A DNA stretch of 64,000 bases from Clostridiaceae bacterium (GCA_009911305.1 QXXC01000013.1:29881-93880), one strand, 5' to 3'; numbered from the stretch's first letter, positions 19,050 through 29,166 are shown. Notes: generated by a model from the sequence alone, not told the origin. Translations and numbers: made by a program.

Positions 19050-19115
19050 GTCACTCCTGTTTTCATCTGTCCGGCGCCGGCCAGCCCGGAACCGGACGCG
19101 CGCGGGCCCGCAGGC

Positions 19116-19388
19116 TCACTTCAGTCTTGTCTCTACATAGACCTTCATCAGCTCTTCCAGAATCTCGTCACGCTCCACCTTCATAATCAGGCTTCTTGCA
19201 CTCTTGTGGCTGGTGATGTAGGTCGGATCTCCGGACATAATATATCCTACAATCTGATTGATGGGATTGTACCCTTTCTCAGTCAGAGCGAAATAAACGT
19301 CCTCCAGAACCTCGCGTACGTCCAGCTTCTTTTCCTGTACTGCCCTAAAATATTGTGTATTACTGTTATCGCTCATGATCCTATTCAC
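19116..19388 (-). CDS. ireB: IreB family regulatory phosphoprotein
   Basis: The 90-residue protein contains [20 protein letters not shown] and [20 protein letters not shown], hallmarks of IreB/YrzL (DUF965). In Enterococcus it is phosphorylated by the Ser/Thr kinase IreK and affects cephalosporin resistance and wall stress. It lies 25 bp after mtaB and upstream of ruvX, the conserved order. AAGGACG precedes the ATG. Confidence 0.93.
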   Translation of the reverse strand: MNRIMSDNSNTQYFRAVQEKKLDVREVLEDVYFALTEKGYNPINQIVGYIMSGDPTYITSHKSARSLIMKVERDEILEELMKVYVETRLK

Positions 19389-19413
19389 GTCCTTTTAACT
19401 GTTCTTTTTTATT

Positions 19414-20835
19414 TTACTCCAAAATATGGCATTCGGCAAGTAAATTTTGTAATTGCGGGGATTTACAGGGATTCGCTAAATAAAATTCCCCGTTTATCAG
19501 TTCCTCCAGCCGGACCCGGATGATCCGGTTCTTCATTCCTTCCTCATAGGGCAGTATGCCCTTTACATACTGTCTGGTGTGTCCCATCATATATCTGACG
19601 CCGTTTATGATAACCGGCTCTTCCAGCAGAAGGTCTGTCTCCCGGCCTGAAAAGCGTTTCCGGTAGGCTTCTGAAAGCGTCTCATTCAGAGACAGGAGAA
19701 CGTCGCTGCGGGCGGCCTTAACCGCTTCCGGTATCTGATCCGGCATCGCGGCGGCGCGTGTTCCGGCGCGTTTGGAATATTTGAATATATGCATTTCATA
19801 AAAGCCCGTTTTCTCCAGAAACGCCCTGGTTTCCTGGAATTCCTCCTCTGTCTCCCCGGGAAAGCCCACAATGACGTCTGTGGTAATCGCCGGATTATCA
19901 AATACACTTCTAAGGAGTGTACATTTTTCAAAATACTCTTCTGGGGTGTATTTTCGATTCATCCGTTTTAAAGTCGCCTCACAGCCGCTCTGCAGGGACA
20001 GGTGAAAATGAGGGCAGATCGTCCGCAGCGAGGCCAGGGTCTGAGCAAAGTCTTCGGTGACGATACGCGGTTCCAGGGAGCCGAGGCGGATCCGTTCAAG
20101 GCCGCGGATCTGATCAAGGCGTACGATAAGGGCCAGTAAACCGCGGATCTCATCCGGCCTGATTTCTCTGCTCCTGCACCGCGGGGAACCGTCCTGCGGA
20201 CACTCTCCTGCCTTTGCAAAATCCGCTCCATACGAGCTCAGATGGATCCCGGTCAGCACGATCTCTTTATAGCCGGCGGCCGCCAGCTCTTCTGCCTCCC
20301 GGATCACCTCAAGCGGGCTCCTGCTCCTGACACGCCCGCGGGTATAGGGGATAATACAATAGCTGCAGAACTGGTTGCACCCGTCCTGCACCTTCATAAA
20401 CGCCCTTGTGTGATCCGAAACCCGGCTGATCCGAAGCCTCTCATACTCCTGCTCCCGGCCGATATCCACAATCTCCCGGTTCTGCCTGTGATCCGCAAAA
20501 TAGCGCTCCAGAATCGCGGGCAGATCCTTCTTGCGGTTATTCCCAATCACCAGATCCACCGCGCCGTCTCTTTTCAGCTCCTCCCCGGCCGCCTGGGCAT
20601 AGCAGCCCACCGCCGCCACCACAGCCCCCGGATTCAGCTTCCGCGCCCGGTGCAGCATCTGCCTTGATTTCTTATCCGCCACATTCGTCACAGAGCACGT
20701 ATTCACAACATAAACGTCCGCCCCTTCCCCAAAGGGAACGATCTCATACCCCGCCTCCTCTAAAAGCTCCTGCATCGCCTCCGTCTCATATGAATTCACC
20801 TTACATCCCAGGTTATGAAACGCCGCCTTTCTCAT
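19414..20835 (-). CDS. mtaB: tRNA t6A37 methylthiotransferase MtaB
   Basis: Radical-SAM methylthiotransferase that converts t6A37 to ms2t6A in tRNAs reading ANN codons. The N-terminal UPF0004 domain supplies Cys11, Cys47 and Cys78 for one cluster. The radical-SAM cluster is Cys153, Cys157, Cys160 (GCNQFCSYC). A TRAM-like C-terminal part is present. 473 residues is slightly long because of a Cys/Arg-rich insert near residues 215-225 (DGSPRCRSREIRPDE). It begins the run of ireB, ruvX and the rest on the minus strand. Confidence 0.93.
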   Translation of the reverse strand: MRKAAFHNLGCKVNSYETEAMQELLEEAGYEIVPFGEGADVYVVNTCSVTNVADKKSRQMLHRARKLNPGAVVAAVGCYAQAAGEELKRDGAVDLVIGNNRKKDLPAILERYFADHRQNREIVDIGREQEYERLRISRVSDHTRAFMKVQDGCNQFCSYCIIPYTRGRVRSRSPLEVIREAEELAAAGYKEIVLTGIHLSSYGADFAKAGECPQDGSPRCRSREIRPDEIRGLLALIVRLDQIRGLERIRLGSLEPRIVTEDFAQTLASLRTICPHFHLSLQSGCEATLKRMNRKYTPEEYFEKCTLLRSVFDNPAITTDVIVGFPGETEEEFQETRAFLEKTGFYEMHIFKYSKRAGTRAAAMPDQIPEAVKAARSDVLLSLNETLSEAYRKRFSGRETDLLLEEPVIINGVRYMMGHTRQYVKGILPYEEGMKNRIIRVRLEELINGEFYLANPCKSPQLQNLLAECHILE

Positions 20836-20883
20836 TCCTTTACGCTCCTTTTCGTTTTACCGCCTGCCTGATGTTACGATTGA

Positions 20884-20914
20884 CAGAGCAAATGCCAGTC
20901 GCCAGACTGCTCTG
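20884..20914. other. Compact hairpin in the mtaB/HPr-like divergent gap
   Basis: CAGAGC (20884-20889) with GCTCTG (20909-20914), and inner AGTC/GACT. The rest of the 387-bp gap holds the promoter of the HPr-like gene near 21064 and nothing else I can support. Confidence 0.4.
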
Positions 20915-21063
20915 CCGCGCTCATTTTAAGTTCCTGTTCACATCCTGTCGCTTACCTGTGGCATATGCGGGCCGTGAGTTCCATCTGCCTGCGGCACAGC
21001 CCGGCAGGGGGGTAAACCGCAGCAATTTTTTTCCCGAAATCCCCCTCTTTAACCAATCCTCTC

Positions 21064-21095
21064 TTGACTTTTTCCCCATAACTTTGTAGTATAGA
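21064..21095 (+). promoter_or_regulatory. Likely promoter of the HPr-like gene
   Basis: TTGACT at 21064-21069 and a -10 in TAGTATAGAAT (21087-21097): TAGTAT gives a 17-bp spacer, TATAGA gives 20. A leader of about 120 nt follows. Confidence 0.5.
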
Positions 21096-21222
21096 ATCAG
21101 GCTGTCAGGCAGGGATCATTCATACCCTCTGGCCGGCGTTATCCCGTTTCACCCAACGCGCGCAGCCATTTTATCCAACTATATTTATGCTGAATATAAA
21201 GCAGCAAGAGGAGGTTCTTTTC

Positions 21223-21453
21223 ATGAAAACAGTTCGCATTTCGTTAAATTCCATCGATAAGGTAAAATCGTTTGTGAATGATCTGGCAAAGTTTGACGCT
21301 GATTTTGATCTGGTATCCGGCCGTTATGTGATTGACGCCAAATCCATCATGGGCATCTTCAGCCTGGATCTCTCCAAACCCATTGATTTAAATGTCCACT
21401 CCGAGACACAGGTTGATGAGATCCTGACGGTTCTGGCTCCCTACATCGTATAA
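21223..21453 (+). CDS. HPr-domain protein lacking the phosphorylatable histidine
   Basis: 76 residues with the HPr fold pattern, notably SIMGIFSLDLSKP, the region around Ser46 in true HPr. The N-terminal GIHARPA loop carrying catalytic His15 is replaced by SLNSIDKVKSFVND, so it cannot pass phosphate in the sugar PTS. It may be a regulatory relative; such proteins are common in Lachnospiraceae. ATG 21223 is preceded by AAGAGGAGG at 21206-21214; an upstream in-frame ATG at 21187 has no such site. It has its own promoter and a bidirectional terminator. Confidence 0.85.
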   Translation: MKTVRISLNSIDKVKSFVNDLAKFDADFDLVSGRYVIDAKSIMGIFSLDLSKPIDLNVHSETQVDEILTVLAPYIV

Positions 21454-21490
21454 GCCGCCTGCCTGTGCATTCCGGATGCGTACATGTTCA

Positions 21491-21529
21491 AAAACGCCGC
21501 GCCGTTTTCCTGACAGTGCGGCGTTTTTT
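21491..21529. terminator. Bidirectional Rho-independent terminator
   Basis: AAAACGCCGC (21491-21500) pairs with GCGGCGTTTT (21518-21527). T-runs follow the stem on both strands, so it can end both the HPr-like transcript and the opposing thiI operon. Confidence 0.85.
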
Positions 21530-21555
21530 CTGCCCTTCGTAACGTGCCGCGGCCT

Positions 21556-22734
21556 TCAGCACCATACGATCTCCGCCGTTTCCACGGCTTCCTTAAGCAT
21601 CCCTTCTATCTGCTCCTCAAGGCTTCTCTCCGATTTGCGGATCTTTTCAAGAACCGGCTTGGTCACCGGATGCTTTGCCACAAAAATCGTGCAGCAGTCC
21701 TCATACGGTTCAATGGATGTTTCATACGTCCCGATCTTCAGGGCAATGTCCACAATATCCTGCTTGTCAAAGCCGATGACCGGCCGGAATACGGGAAGCG
21801 AGCAGACCTCGTTCGTCACCGCCAGGGAATGGACGGTCTGCGAGGCCACCTGGCCGATGCTCTCCCCGGTGATCAGGCCCTGGCAGTTGTCCTTTACGGC
21901 CAGCTCCTCTGCAATCCGCATCATATAGCGGCGCATGATGATCGTCAGCTCCTCGTGGGGGCACTTGTCATAGATCGCGAGCTGGATGTCCGTAAAATTC
22001 ACGACATGGAGCTTAATGGGCCCTGAGTAGCGCGACACCTCCCGGGCCAGATCCACGACCTTCTGTCTGGCCCGCTCGCTCGTGTACGGCGGCGCGTGAA
22101 AATACACGGCCTCGATCTTCACGCCGCGTTTCGCGATCATATAGCCCGCCACCGGGCTGTCGATCCCGCCGGATAGGAGAAGCATCGCCCGCCCGTTGGT
22201 TCCCACCGGCATCCCTCCGGGGCCGGGAATCACGCGGGAATACAGGTTGACTCCCTTCGGGCGGATCTCCACATTTAAGAGCACATCCGGATGATGGACA
22301 TCCACCCTTGTCTGCGGAAATGTCTCCAGAATCACCTCTCCCAGATCCCGGTTCATCTGCTCCGAGCTTCCCGGATACTGCTTGTTGACACGCCTTGTAT
22401 TCACCTTAAAGGTAAATGTTTTGTCCGGGTACGTCTCCTCCATGTACTCGACAACCTGTTTCTTTAAAGCCTCAAAGCCCAGATCCTCCACCCGCTTTAA
22501 GGGGCAGACTGCCGCCACGCCGAATACGCAGGTAAGGGCCTCTGTAACCTCGTCGTAATCAAACGGCGCGCCGGCGTGGGCGTAGATGCGCCCCGACTCC
22601 TTTGTGACCGTAAACTGCCCGTCCAGCCTCTTTAAGGCGTGATGCACATGCGAAAGTAAGGCGTCCTCGAACAGATATCTGTTTTTTCCCTTAATGCCGA
22701 TCTCCGCATATTTTATTAAAAATGACTGAAACAT
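21556..22734 (-). CDS. thiI: tRNA 4-thiouridine synthase ThiI
   Basis: Uses sulfur from a cysteine desulfurase to make s4U8 in tRNA and, in many bacteria, to feed thiamine synthesis. An N-terminal ferredoxin-like plus THUMP region precedes the PP-loop (LLSGGIDSPVAGYM). It stops after the ATPase domain, without a rhodanese extension, the usual Gram-positive form (392 residues). The partner desulfurase gene ends 14 bp upstream. Confidence 0.96.
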   Translation of the reverse strand: MFQSFLIKYAEIGIKGKNRYLFEDALLSHVHHALKRLDGQFTVTKESGRIYAHAGAPFDYDEVTEALTCVFGVAAVCPLKRVEDLGFEALKKQVVEYMEETYPDKTFTFKVNTRRVNKQYPGSSEQMNRDLGEVILETFPQTRVDVHHPDVLLNVEIRPKGVNLYSRVIPGPGGMPVGTNGRAMLLLSGGIDSPVAGYMIAKRGVKIEAVYFHAPPYTSERARQKVVDLAREVSRYSGPIKLHVVNFTDIQLAIYDKCPHEELTIIMRRYMMRIAEELAVKDNCQGLITGESIGQVASQTVHSLAVTNEVCSLPVFRPVIGFDKQDIVDIALKIGTYETSIEPYEDCCTIFVAKHPVTKPVLEKIRKSERSLEEQIEGMLKEAVETAEIVWC

Positions 22735-22748
22735 GTATGCTTTCCCTC

Positions 22749-23903
22749 CTATTTCGCCCTGTACCGGCGCAGCCCCGGGAGCAGCTCCCGAAGCTCCCCA
22801 AGCGCATAGTCCACCTCTGCTTCCGTGTTAAATGCGCCGAAGCTGAAGCGCAGGGTGGAGTCAAGGATCTCCCGGTCCGCGCCGATGGCCTTCAGCGTCC
22901 CGCTGTGCCCCGGATGATTCGACGAGCAGGCCGAGCCGGAGGACACATAGATCCCTTTGGCCTCCAGGGCGTGCAGCAGCACCTCACTGCGCACGCCCTT
23001 AAAGGCCGCGCTCACGATCTGCGGCGCGCTGCTCCGATCCACGCTGCCGTTGATTACCACGCCCTCGATCTGCTCAAGCCCTGCAATCAGGCGTTCCCGC
23101 AGTCCGTAGAGCGCCTCGGTGCGCGCGGCGTGATCCGTGTAGATCTCCTTCACCGCCGCGCCGAGCCCCGCGCATCCCGGCACATTCTCCGTGCCGGGGC
23201 GCATGCCTTTTTGCTGGCCGCCTCCGTACAGAAGCGGAAGAATCTTCACTCTCTCATTGATATACAAAAAACCCACGCCCTTGGGCCCGTGGATCTTGTG
23301 CCCGCTGGCGGACAGCAGGTCAATCCCCTGGCGTTTCGGCCGGATCTCATACTTCCCATATGCCTGAACACCGTCCGCGTGAAACAAAATGGCCGGATTC
23401 TTCCGCCTGATGCAGGCGGAAATCTCCTCCACCGGCTCCACGGCCCCGATCTCATTGTTTACATACATGACAGAAACCAGGATCGTGTCCTCCCGTATCG
23501 CCTCCTCCAGATCCCGGACAGAAATATGGCCGCAGGAGTCCACAGGCAGATATGTGACCTCAAATCCCTGTTTTTCAAGGAAGGCCATGGAATTGTACAC
23601 GGACGGGTGCTCGATGGAGGAGGTGATGATATGCTTGCCCGCCCTCTGATTCGCAAGCGCCGTTCCGATGACGGCCATATTGTTTGACTCCGTTCCCCCT
23701 GAGGTAAATAAAATCTCCTTATCCTGCGCCTTTAAGGATCCTGCAATCTCCTTTCGGGCTTCCTTAATGATCCGCTCCGCCTCCACGCCCTTCATGTGGC
23801 GCGCCGCCGCGTTCCCATAGTCCGCCGTCATGGCCCGGATCACGGCCTCCCTGGCGCTGTCAAACACCTGCGTGGTAGCTGAATTGTCAAAATATGCCTC
23901 CAT
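22749..23903 (-). CDS. Cysteine desulfurase (NifS/IscS family)
   Basis: PLP enzyme releasing sulfur from cysteine. The start YFDNSATTQV is typical; the PLP lysine is in SGHKIHGPKG, and the persulfide Cys is in SSGSACSSNHPGHS. Immediate linkage to thiI suggests that it serves tRNA thiolation, as nifZ does beside thiI in B. subtilis. The start overlaps rsmE by 17 bp. 384 residues. Confidence 0.93.
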   Translation of the reverse strand: MEAYFDNSATTQVFDSAREAVIRAMTADYGNAAARHMKGVEAERIIKEARKEIAGSLKAQDKEILFTSGGTESNNMAVIGTALANQRAGKHIITSSIEHPSVYNSMAFLEKQGFEVTYLPVDSCGHISVRDLEEAIREDTILVSVMYVNNEIGAVEPVEEISACIRRKNPAILFHADGVQAYGKYEIRPKRQGIDLLSASGHKIHGPKGVGFLYINERVKILPLLYGGGQQKGMRPGTENVPGCAGLGAAVKEIYTDHAARTEALYGLRERLIAGLEQIEGVVINGSVDRSSAPQIVSAAFKGVRSEVLLHALEAKGIYVSSGSACSSNHPGHSGTLKAIGADREILDSTLRFSFGAFNTEAEVDYALGELRELLPGLRRYRAK

Positions 23904-24645
23904 CGTCCTCCCCTTCCAGCAAAAGCATCAGCGCCGACAGAACACACAGTCCCGCCGTCTCGGTCCTCAAAATCCGTTTTCCAAGCGTGACGGGCTTCAC
24001 GCCCTCCTTTTCGGCCTGCCTTACCTCTTCTTCCTCAAATCCGCCCTCCGGGCCGATAAACACGGCGATATCCATTCCCGGCCCCGCCGTTTTAAGAAGG
24101 CGTCTCGTCCGGCCCATACCGCCCGCGCATTCATACGGCATAAGCGCAAGGCCAAAGCCCGCCGCCTCCTTCAATGCATCCGCAAGCCCCGTCACCGGCC
24201 GCACCTCTGGAATCATGCTGCGCTTTGACTGCTTTGCCGCGCTCTCCGCGATCGCCTGCCACCGCTTTAAGCGGGTCTGTTCCCGTTTCGGATCCAGCTT
24301 TACGATCGAACGCCTCGCCGCCACGGGAACAATGCAAAACGCCCCCAGCTCCACGGCTTTCTGGATGATGAGCTCCATTTTATCGCTCTTTGGGAGTCCC
24401 TGGAACAGATAAATCCGGGCCGGCAGCTCCATGGCCGCCTCTTTTTGCTCCACCACCTCCATCCGGACGCGGTCCGGCAAAAGCTCCCTGACCTCGCACA
24501 GATAATCGCCGCCGCTGCGGCTGCTGATAAGCGCCCTTTCGCCCGGCTTCATGCGGAGCGCATTGCGGATATGATTCACATCCGGGCCTGTCACGAAAAT
24601 CTCGCTCCCGCTTATCTGATCTTCCTCCACAAAAAAATGAACCAT
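23887..24645 (-). CDS. rsmE: 16S rRNA m3U1498 methyltransferase RsmE
   Basis: SPOUT methyltransferase of 252 residues. A PUA-like N-terminus (HFFVEEDQISGSEIFVTGPD, with VNHIRNALRMKPGE next) leads to the knot region with FIGPEGGFEEEEV and LGKRILRTETAGL. It follows prmA by 7 bp, as in B. subtilis yqeT-yqeU. Confidence 0.95.
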   Translation of the reverse strand: MVHFFVEEDQISGSEIFVTGPDVNHIRNALRMKPGERALISSRSGGDYLCEVRELLPDRVRMEVVEQKEAAMELPARIYLFQGLPKSDKMELIIQKAVELGAFCIVPVAARRSIVKLDPKREQTRLKRWQAIAESAAKQSKRSMIPEVRPVTGLADALKEAAGFGLALMPYECAGGMGRTRRLLKTAGPGMDIAVFIGPEGGFEEEEVRQAEKEGVKPVTLGKRILRTETAGLCVLSALMLLLEGEDDGGIF

Positions 24646-24652
24646 CCGCGCG

Positions 24653-25609
24653 CTACCTCTTCCTCACTGTAAAGGACACCCATTCGCCCTGGCGCGTCGT
24701 CTCCAGAATCTCAAACGCCGGGTTTGACGCGAGCGCCTCCCTCACGGCCTCCTCCTTCATGTCAATGATGCCGGAGGTGATCCATATGCCGCCCTTTTTC
24801 AGATGGACCGCGATCTCCTGCTGCAAAAGGATAATCACATCCGCCAGAATATTGGCCACCGCCACGTCCCATTCTCCGTATCCGGCCGCGTCCTGCACCG
24901 CCCTGTCGTCGATGATATTTCCCTGTACGACCCGGAACTGTTCTTCGGAAATGCCGTTGGCCTCCAGATTCCCGCCCACTGCGGTGATGGCGTTTTCATC
25001 CAGATCCGTTCCCAGGACGCTGCCTGCCCCCAGCTTTAAGGCTGTAATGCCCAGAATCCCGCTGCCTGTCCCGACATCCAGCACGCGATCGCCGTCCGCC
25101 ACGTATTTGCGGAGCTGACGTATACAGAGCTGCGTCGTCTCATGCATCCCCGTCCCAAACGCCGTGCCGGGATCAATCTGGATCAGAAGCTTGTCCGCAT
25201 GTTCCCCGGGAACCGTCTCCCAGGTCGGCTTGATGAGGATATCATCCACTGTAAAGGGCTTAAAATACTGCTTCCAGTTATTGATCCAGTCCTTGTCCTC
25301 TGTCTCTGATTCCTCAATCGCGCAGGAGCCCAGATCCGTAAACAGCCGCAATTCCTCCAGGGCTTCCCTGACCCGAAGGAGCATATCCTCTGTATTCGAC
25401 GCTTCGTCGAGATAAAAGCTGACTTTTGCCACGCCGTCGTCCGGAGGAAGCTCGGGCAGGATATCAATAAACATCCCTTTTGTCTCCTTTTCGGTCAGGG
25501 GAATGTGATCCTCGATCTCAATTCCCTCAATCCCGATCTCGTTAAAGCTGCTGCTGATCAGATCCACTGCGTCCGTTGTGGTGGTCAGCGTATATTTTTT
25601 CCATTTCAC
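24653..25609 (-). CDS. prmA: Ribosomal protein L11 methyltransferase PrmA
   Basis: Trimethylates L11. Motif I is VLDVGTGSGILGITALKLGA and the post-I region is GTDLDENAI; NPPF-like motif is replaced by VANILADVII as usual in PrmA. I choose GTG 25609 (VKWKKY): AGAGGG is 7-8 bases upstream and it overlaps the hemW stop as GTGA. An ATG at 25645 would extend far into hemW. 318 residues. Confidence 0.94.
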   Translation of the reverse strand: MKWKKYTLTTTTDAVDLISSSFNEIGIEGIEIEDHIPLTEKETKGMFIDILPELPPDDGVAKVSFYLDEASNTEDMLLRVREALEELRLFTDLGSCAIEESETEDKDWINNWKQYFKPFTVDDILIKPTWETVPGEHADKLLIQIDPGTAFGTGMHETTQLCIRQLRKYVADGDRVLDVGTGSGILGITALKLGAGSVLGTDLDENAITAVGGNLEANGISEEQFRVVQGNIIDDRAVQDAAGYGEWDVAVANILADVIILLQQEIAVHLKKGGIWITSGIIDMKEEAVREALASNPAFEILETTRQGEWVSFTVRKR

Positions 25610-26910
25610 AAAGATTCCCTCTTTCCTTGTAGCCCAGTGTTCCATTCGTCCAGTAAAAACTCAGCCAGGGCGCAGTTGCTCACATCAAGCCCCCGCTCTG
25701 TCAGGTAATAACGCCTCCCATCCCCTTCTCCCGCCGCAGCCAGAAGCCCCTCGCCCATCAGGCGCGCGCAGGCGTCTTTGTAAACGGACGCAAGCGGCTT
25801 CCCAAAGCGCCGGGAAAAGCAAACGGCTTCGACGCCCCGGGTCAGGCGGAGGCCAAGAAACATAAATTCCTCCATTTTCTCCCGCGCAGACAGGGTGTGC
25901 GTCCCTCTGTACTGCCTTCCGAGCAGAAAGTCCTCCCGCGTCTGTCCCAGATACTCCTCCAGGGAACGCGTAACCGTAAAACGCGTCCCGTCCACAAGCG
26001 AGGCGGCCCCAAGGCCCAGCCCCAGGTAATCGCCCCCGGTCCAGTAGCGGATATTATGGCGGCATTCCCTGCCGTTTTTTGCATAATTGGAAATCTCGTA
26101 GCGGCTGTAGCCCTGCCCCATGAGAAATTCCCTGGTCATATGGTACATTTCGCGATCCGCAGTCTCCCCCGGAAGGGGAAGCGTCCCCTGATAGGCGGCC
26201 CGCCTGCGCAGCGGAATGTCCTCCCATTCCCCGTACCGCTCAAGATCCGCCTTCATCGCCCCGTACGTCTCATAAAACGGCGTCCCTTCCTCGATGATCA
26301 GGCTGTACGCCGAGATATGCTCCGGGCCGAGACGCGCCGCGAGGGCAAGCGTCTTTTGAAAGCTCTCTGCCGTCTGCCCCGGAAGCCCGGACATCAGATC
26401 CACGTTCAGATTGTCAAAGCCGGCCTCCCTCGCCCCGTCAAAGCTCTCCAGAAACGCCCGGCAGGTGTGGATCCGCCCGAGGCGCGCAAGCTCCCTGTCG
26501 CAGGCGGACTGAAGGCCAAGGCTTAAGCGCGTGACGCCCGCCTCTCTCAGACGCCCGGCCGCAGCCCGCCCAAGGGAACCGGGATTGGCCTCCATGGTGA
26601 TCTCCGCGTCCGCGGCCACCTGAAACGAAGCCCGTACCGCCTCAAGAAGCGCCTCTGTCTCCTCCTGTAAAAGAAGCGACGGGGTCCCGCCCCCTATAAA
26701 AACCGTATCCACGATCCGCTCCCGCATCCCCCCGCGCGCTCCGCAGGCCCTTATCTCCTCTGAGAGCCTTCTCACATAGAGGCTTCTCGTCTCCTCCGGA
26801 GCCGGAAAAGACAGGAAATCGCAGTACAGGCATTTCCCCGCGCAGAACGGAATATGCAGATAGAGGCCCAGGCTTTCTCCCATATCCGGCGCGTTCCTAT
26901 TCATCATCAA
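25606..26910 (-). CDS. hemW: HemW-like radical SAM protein
   Basis: Radical-SAM protein of the HemN/HemW group. The cluster motif is [10 protein letters not shown] (CxxxCxxC, with the HemW-type following residues) in [12 protein letters not shown]. HemW proteins act as haem chaperones rather than coproporphyrinogen oxidases. Later blocks are [10 protein letters not shown] and EANPGSL. Start overlaps the lepA stop by 14 bp; lepA-hemW adjacency is widely conserved. 434 residues. Confidence 0.92.
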   Translation of the reverse strand: MMMNRNAPDMGESLGLYLHIPFCAGKCLYCDFLSFPAPEETRSLYVRRLSEEIRACGARGGMRERIVDTVFIGGGTPSLLLQEETEALLEAVRASFQVAADAEITMEANPGSLGRAAAGRLREAGVTRLSLGLQSACDRELARLGRIHTCRAFLESFDGAREAGFDNLNVDLMSGLPGQTAESFQKTLALAARLGPEHISAYSLIIEEGTPFYETYGAMKADLERYGEWEDIPLRRRAAYQGTLPLPGETADREMYHMTREFLMGQGYSRYEISNYAKNGRECRHNIRYWTGGDYLGLGLGAASLVDGTRFTVTRSLEEYLGQTREDFLLGRQYRGTHTLSAREKMEEFMFLGLRLTRGVEAVCFSRRFGKPLASVYKDACARLMGEGLLAAAGEGDGRRYYLTERGLDVSNCALAEFLLDEWNTGLQGKRESL

Positions 26911-28708
26911 GCTTCAGGACGCTCATAAAGGCTTTCTGCGGGATCTCCACGCTGCCGATCTGGCGCATCCGCTTCTTGCCCTCCTTCTGCTTCTCCAGGA
27001 GCTTTCTCTTACGTGAAATATCGCCGCCGTAACATTTGGCAAGCACATCCTTGCGCATGGCCTTTACCGTCTCGCGCGCAATGATCTTGCCGCCCACCGC
27101 CGCCTGGATAGGGATTTCAAATAAATGGCGCGGAATCTCTTCCTTTAGCTTCTCGCACATCTTCCGTCCCCGCTCATAGGCAGAGCCCTCGAACACGATA
27201 AACGAGAGCGCGTCCACCTCCTCGCGGTTGACGAGGATGTCCAGCTTCACAAGCTTTGACTGCTGGTAGCCCTTTAAATCATAGTCAAACGAGGCATAGC
27301 CGCGCGAGCGCGATTTCAGCGCGTCAAAGAAATCATAGATGATTTCATTCAGAGGAAGCTCATATTTGAGCAGCGCGCGCGTTGTCTCAATATACTCCAT
27401 GCCCAGGTACACGCCCCGCCGCTCCTGGCAGAGTGTCATGATAGCGCCCACAAACTCCGTAGTCACCATGATCTCCGCCGACACGATCGGCTCCTCCATG
27501 TAATCAATCTCCGACGGATCCGGCAGATTCGACGGATTCGTCAGATCCATGACCTCCCCATTGGTCTTGTGGACGCGGTAGACAACGCCCGGGGCTGTCG
27601 TCACCAGATCAAGGTTATACTCCCGCTCCAGGCGCTCCTCAATGATATCCAGATGCAGAAGTCCCAGGAAGCCGCAGCGGAAGCCGAATCCCAGCGCGAT
27701 CGAAGTCTCCGCCTCAAAAAACAGGGAGGCGTCGTTTAGCTGCAGCTTTTCCAGCGCATCGCGCAGATCCGGATACTTCGCACCGTCCGCGGGGTACAAG
27801 CCGCAGTACACCATGGGCGTCACCTTTTTGTAGCCCGGAAGCGGCTCTTCACAGGGAGCCTCCCGGCTTGTGATCGTATCCCCCACCATGGTATCGCGCA
27901 CGTTCTTAATGCTGGCCGTCATATAGCCCACCATGCCGGCGCTTAAGCTCTCACAGGGAATAAACTGGCCCGCCCCGAAATAGCCCACCTCCACGACGTC
28001 CGCCGCCGCCCCTGTGGCCATCATCTTCACCGGCATCCCTTTGCGGATGGTCCCGTTCTTAATCCGGCAGAATACAATCACGCCTTTATACGAATCATAC
28101 AGGGAGTCAAAGATCAGCGCCTGCAGCGGCGCGTCCGGATCCCCCGACGGGGCCGGGAGCTCCTTTACAATCCGCTCCAGCACTTCCCCGACATTCAGCC
28201 CTGTCTTTGCCGATATCCGCGGCGCGTCTGCGGCCTCAATCCCAATCACATCCTCAATCTCCGCCGCCACCCGCTCCGGATCGGCGCTCGGAAGGTCGAT
28301 CTTATTCAGCACAGGAAAAACGTCCAGATCGTGATCCAGGGCCAGATACACATTCGCCAGCGTCTGCGCCTCGATTCCCTGCGCAGCGTCCACCACCAGT
28401 ATAGCCCCGTCGCAGGCCGCCAGGCTTCTCGACACCTCATAATTAAAATCCACGTGCCCCGGGGTGTCAATCAGGTTGAAGATATACTCCTCCCCGTCCT
28501 CAGCCCGGTAAACCGTGCGCACGGCCTGGGCCTTGATCGTGATTCCCCTCTCACGCTCCAAATCCATATTGTCCAGAACCTGTGACTGCATCTCCCTGCT
28601 GGTCAGAAGTCCTGTCATCTCTATAATCCGATCCGCAAGGGTTGACTTGCCGTGATCGATGTGGGCAATAATGCAGAAATTCCTGATTCTGCTCTGATCT
28701 GCTGCCAT
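26897..28708 (-). CDS. lepA: Elongation factor 4 (LepA)
   Basis: Translational GTPase with [15 protein letters not shown] (P-loop), DTPGHVDF (G3) and NKIDLP (G4), followed by domains II, III, V and the LepA-specific C-terminal domain ending in [19 protein letters not shown]. 603 residues is the standard length. First gene of a minus-strand operon lepA-hemW-prmA-rsmE-iscS-thiI. Confidence 0.98.
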   Translation of the reverse strand: MAADQSRIRNFCIIAHIDHGKSTLADRIIEMTGLLTSREMQSQVLDNMDLERERGITIKAQAVRTVYRAEDGEEYIFNLIDTPGHVDFNYEVSRSLAACDGAILVVDAAQGIEAQTLANVYLALDHDLDVFPVLNKIDLPSADPERVAAEIEDVIGIEAADAPRISAKTGLNVGEVLERIVKELPAPSGDPDAPLQALIFDSLYDSYKGVIVFCRIKNGTIRKGMPVKMMATGAAADVVEVGYFGAGQFIPCESLSAGMVGYMTASIKNVRDTMVGDTITSREAPCEEPLPGYKKVTPMVYCGLYPADGAKYPDLRDALEKLQLNDASLFFEAETSIALGFGFRCGFLGLLHLDIIEERLEREYNLDLVTTAPGVVYRVHKTNGEVMDLTNPSNLPDPSEIDYMEEPIVSAEIMVTTEFVGAIMTLCQERRGVYLGMEYIETTRALLKYELPLNEIIYDFFDALKSRSRGYASFDYDLKGYQQSKLVKLDILVNREEVDALSFIVFEGSAYERGRKMCEKLKEEIPRHLFEIPIQAAVGGKIIARETVKAMRKDVLAKCYGGDISRKRKLLEKQKEGKKRMRQIGSVEIPQKAFMSVLKLDDE

Positions 28709-28759
28709 CTGATATTCCTCTCTTCTTTCAATGTTTCCGGTTTTCGGAGATTACAGTAA

Positions 28760-28788
28760 AATATATCATCTTTTTATGGTTCGCGCAA
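28760..28788 (-). promoter_or_regulatory. Promoter of the lepA operon
   Basis: On the minus strand, TTGCGC (28783-28788), a 17-bp spacer and TATATT (28760-28765), about 50 bp before the lepA start. Confidence 0.65.
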
Positions 28789-28840
28789 CCGTTTGTTGAG
28801 GCTGCGGGTTACTTTCAATGAAATGCTTACCGTTTTCCCC

Positions 28841-29004
28841 TAGAGCGTGTTTGAAAAATGCTTTCTGCCAGATGTGCGTCACAATTTGTGGGAGATTTGT
28901 GCCAAATGAAGGGCGCATAGCGGGCTATGTAACCTGAATTTGGCGCAAATATCACGCAAAGTGGGGCGTGCAGATGGCGGGAATGAATTTTCAAACACGC
29001 TTTA
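28841..29004. repeat. MITE family 1, complete copy
   Basis: Palindromic element of about 164 bp. TAGAGCGTGTTTGAAAA at the left is mirrored by TTTTCAAACACGCTTTA at the right, and the interior also folds back on itself (TTTGTGCCAAAT against ATTTGGCGCAAAT). A TA dinucleotide borders each end. No protein is encoded. Other copies: 43451-43614, 59371-59529, 62639-62802, fragments at 14011 and 29491. Confidence 0.85.
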
Positions 29005-29166
29005 GTGTTCCATCCGTCCAGTAATTGGATTGTCAGTGCCGAATATTTTGTCAGCCTGCAAGGCGGAGGAAGGAGGCGATGCGGTGGCATCGTTGACTGA
29101 CGACAACGCAGCAGATGGCAAAATAGGCGGTTCTGACAATCCAATTACTGGCTGGATGGAACACTA
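29003..29166. repeat. MITE family 2, copy 1, joined to the family-1 element
   Basis: Element of about 164 bp with 33-bp inverted ends beginning AGTGTTCCATCCGTCCAGTA, bordered by TA. The interior folds back (ATTTTGTCA against TGGCAAAAT) around a GATGCGGTGGCATC hairpin. The left TA (29003-29004) is shared with the family-1 element. It is almost identical to the copy at 43289. The stretch 29167-29490 holds a terminator and AT-rich sequence with no gene I can support. Confidence 0.85.
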
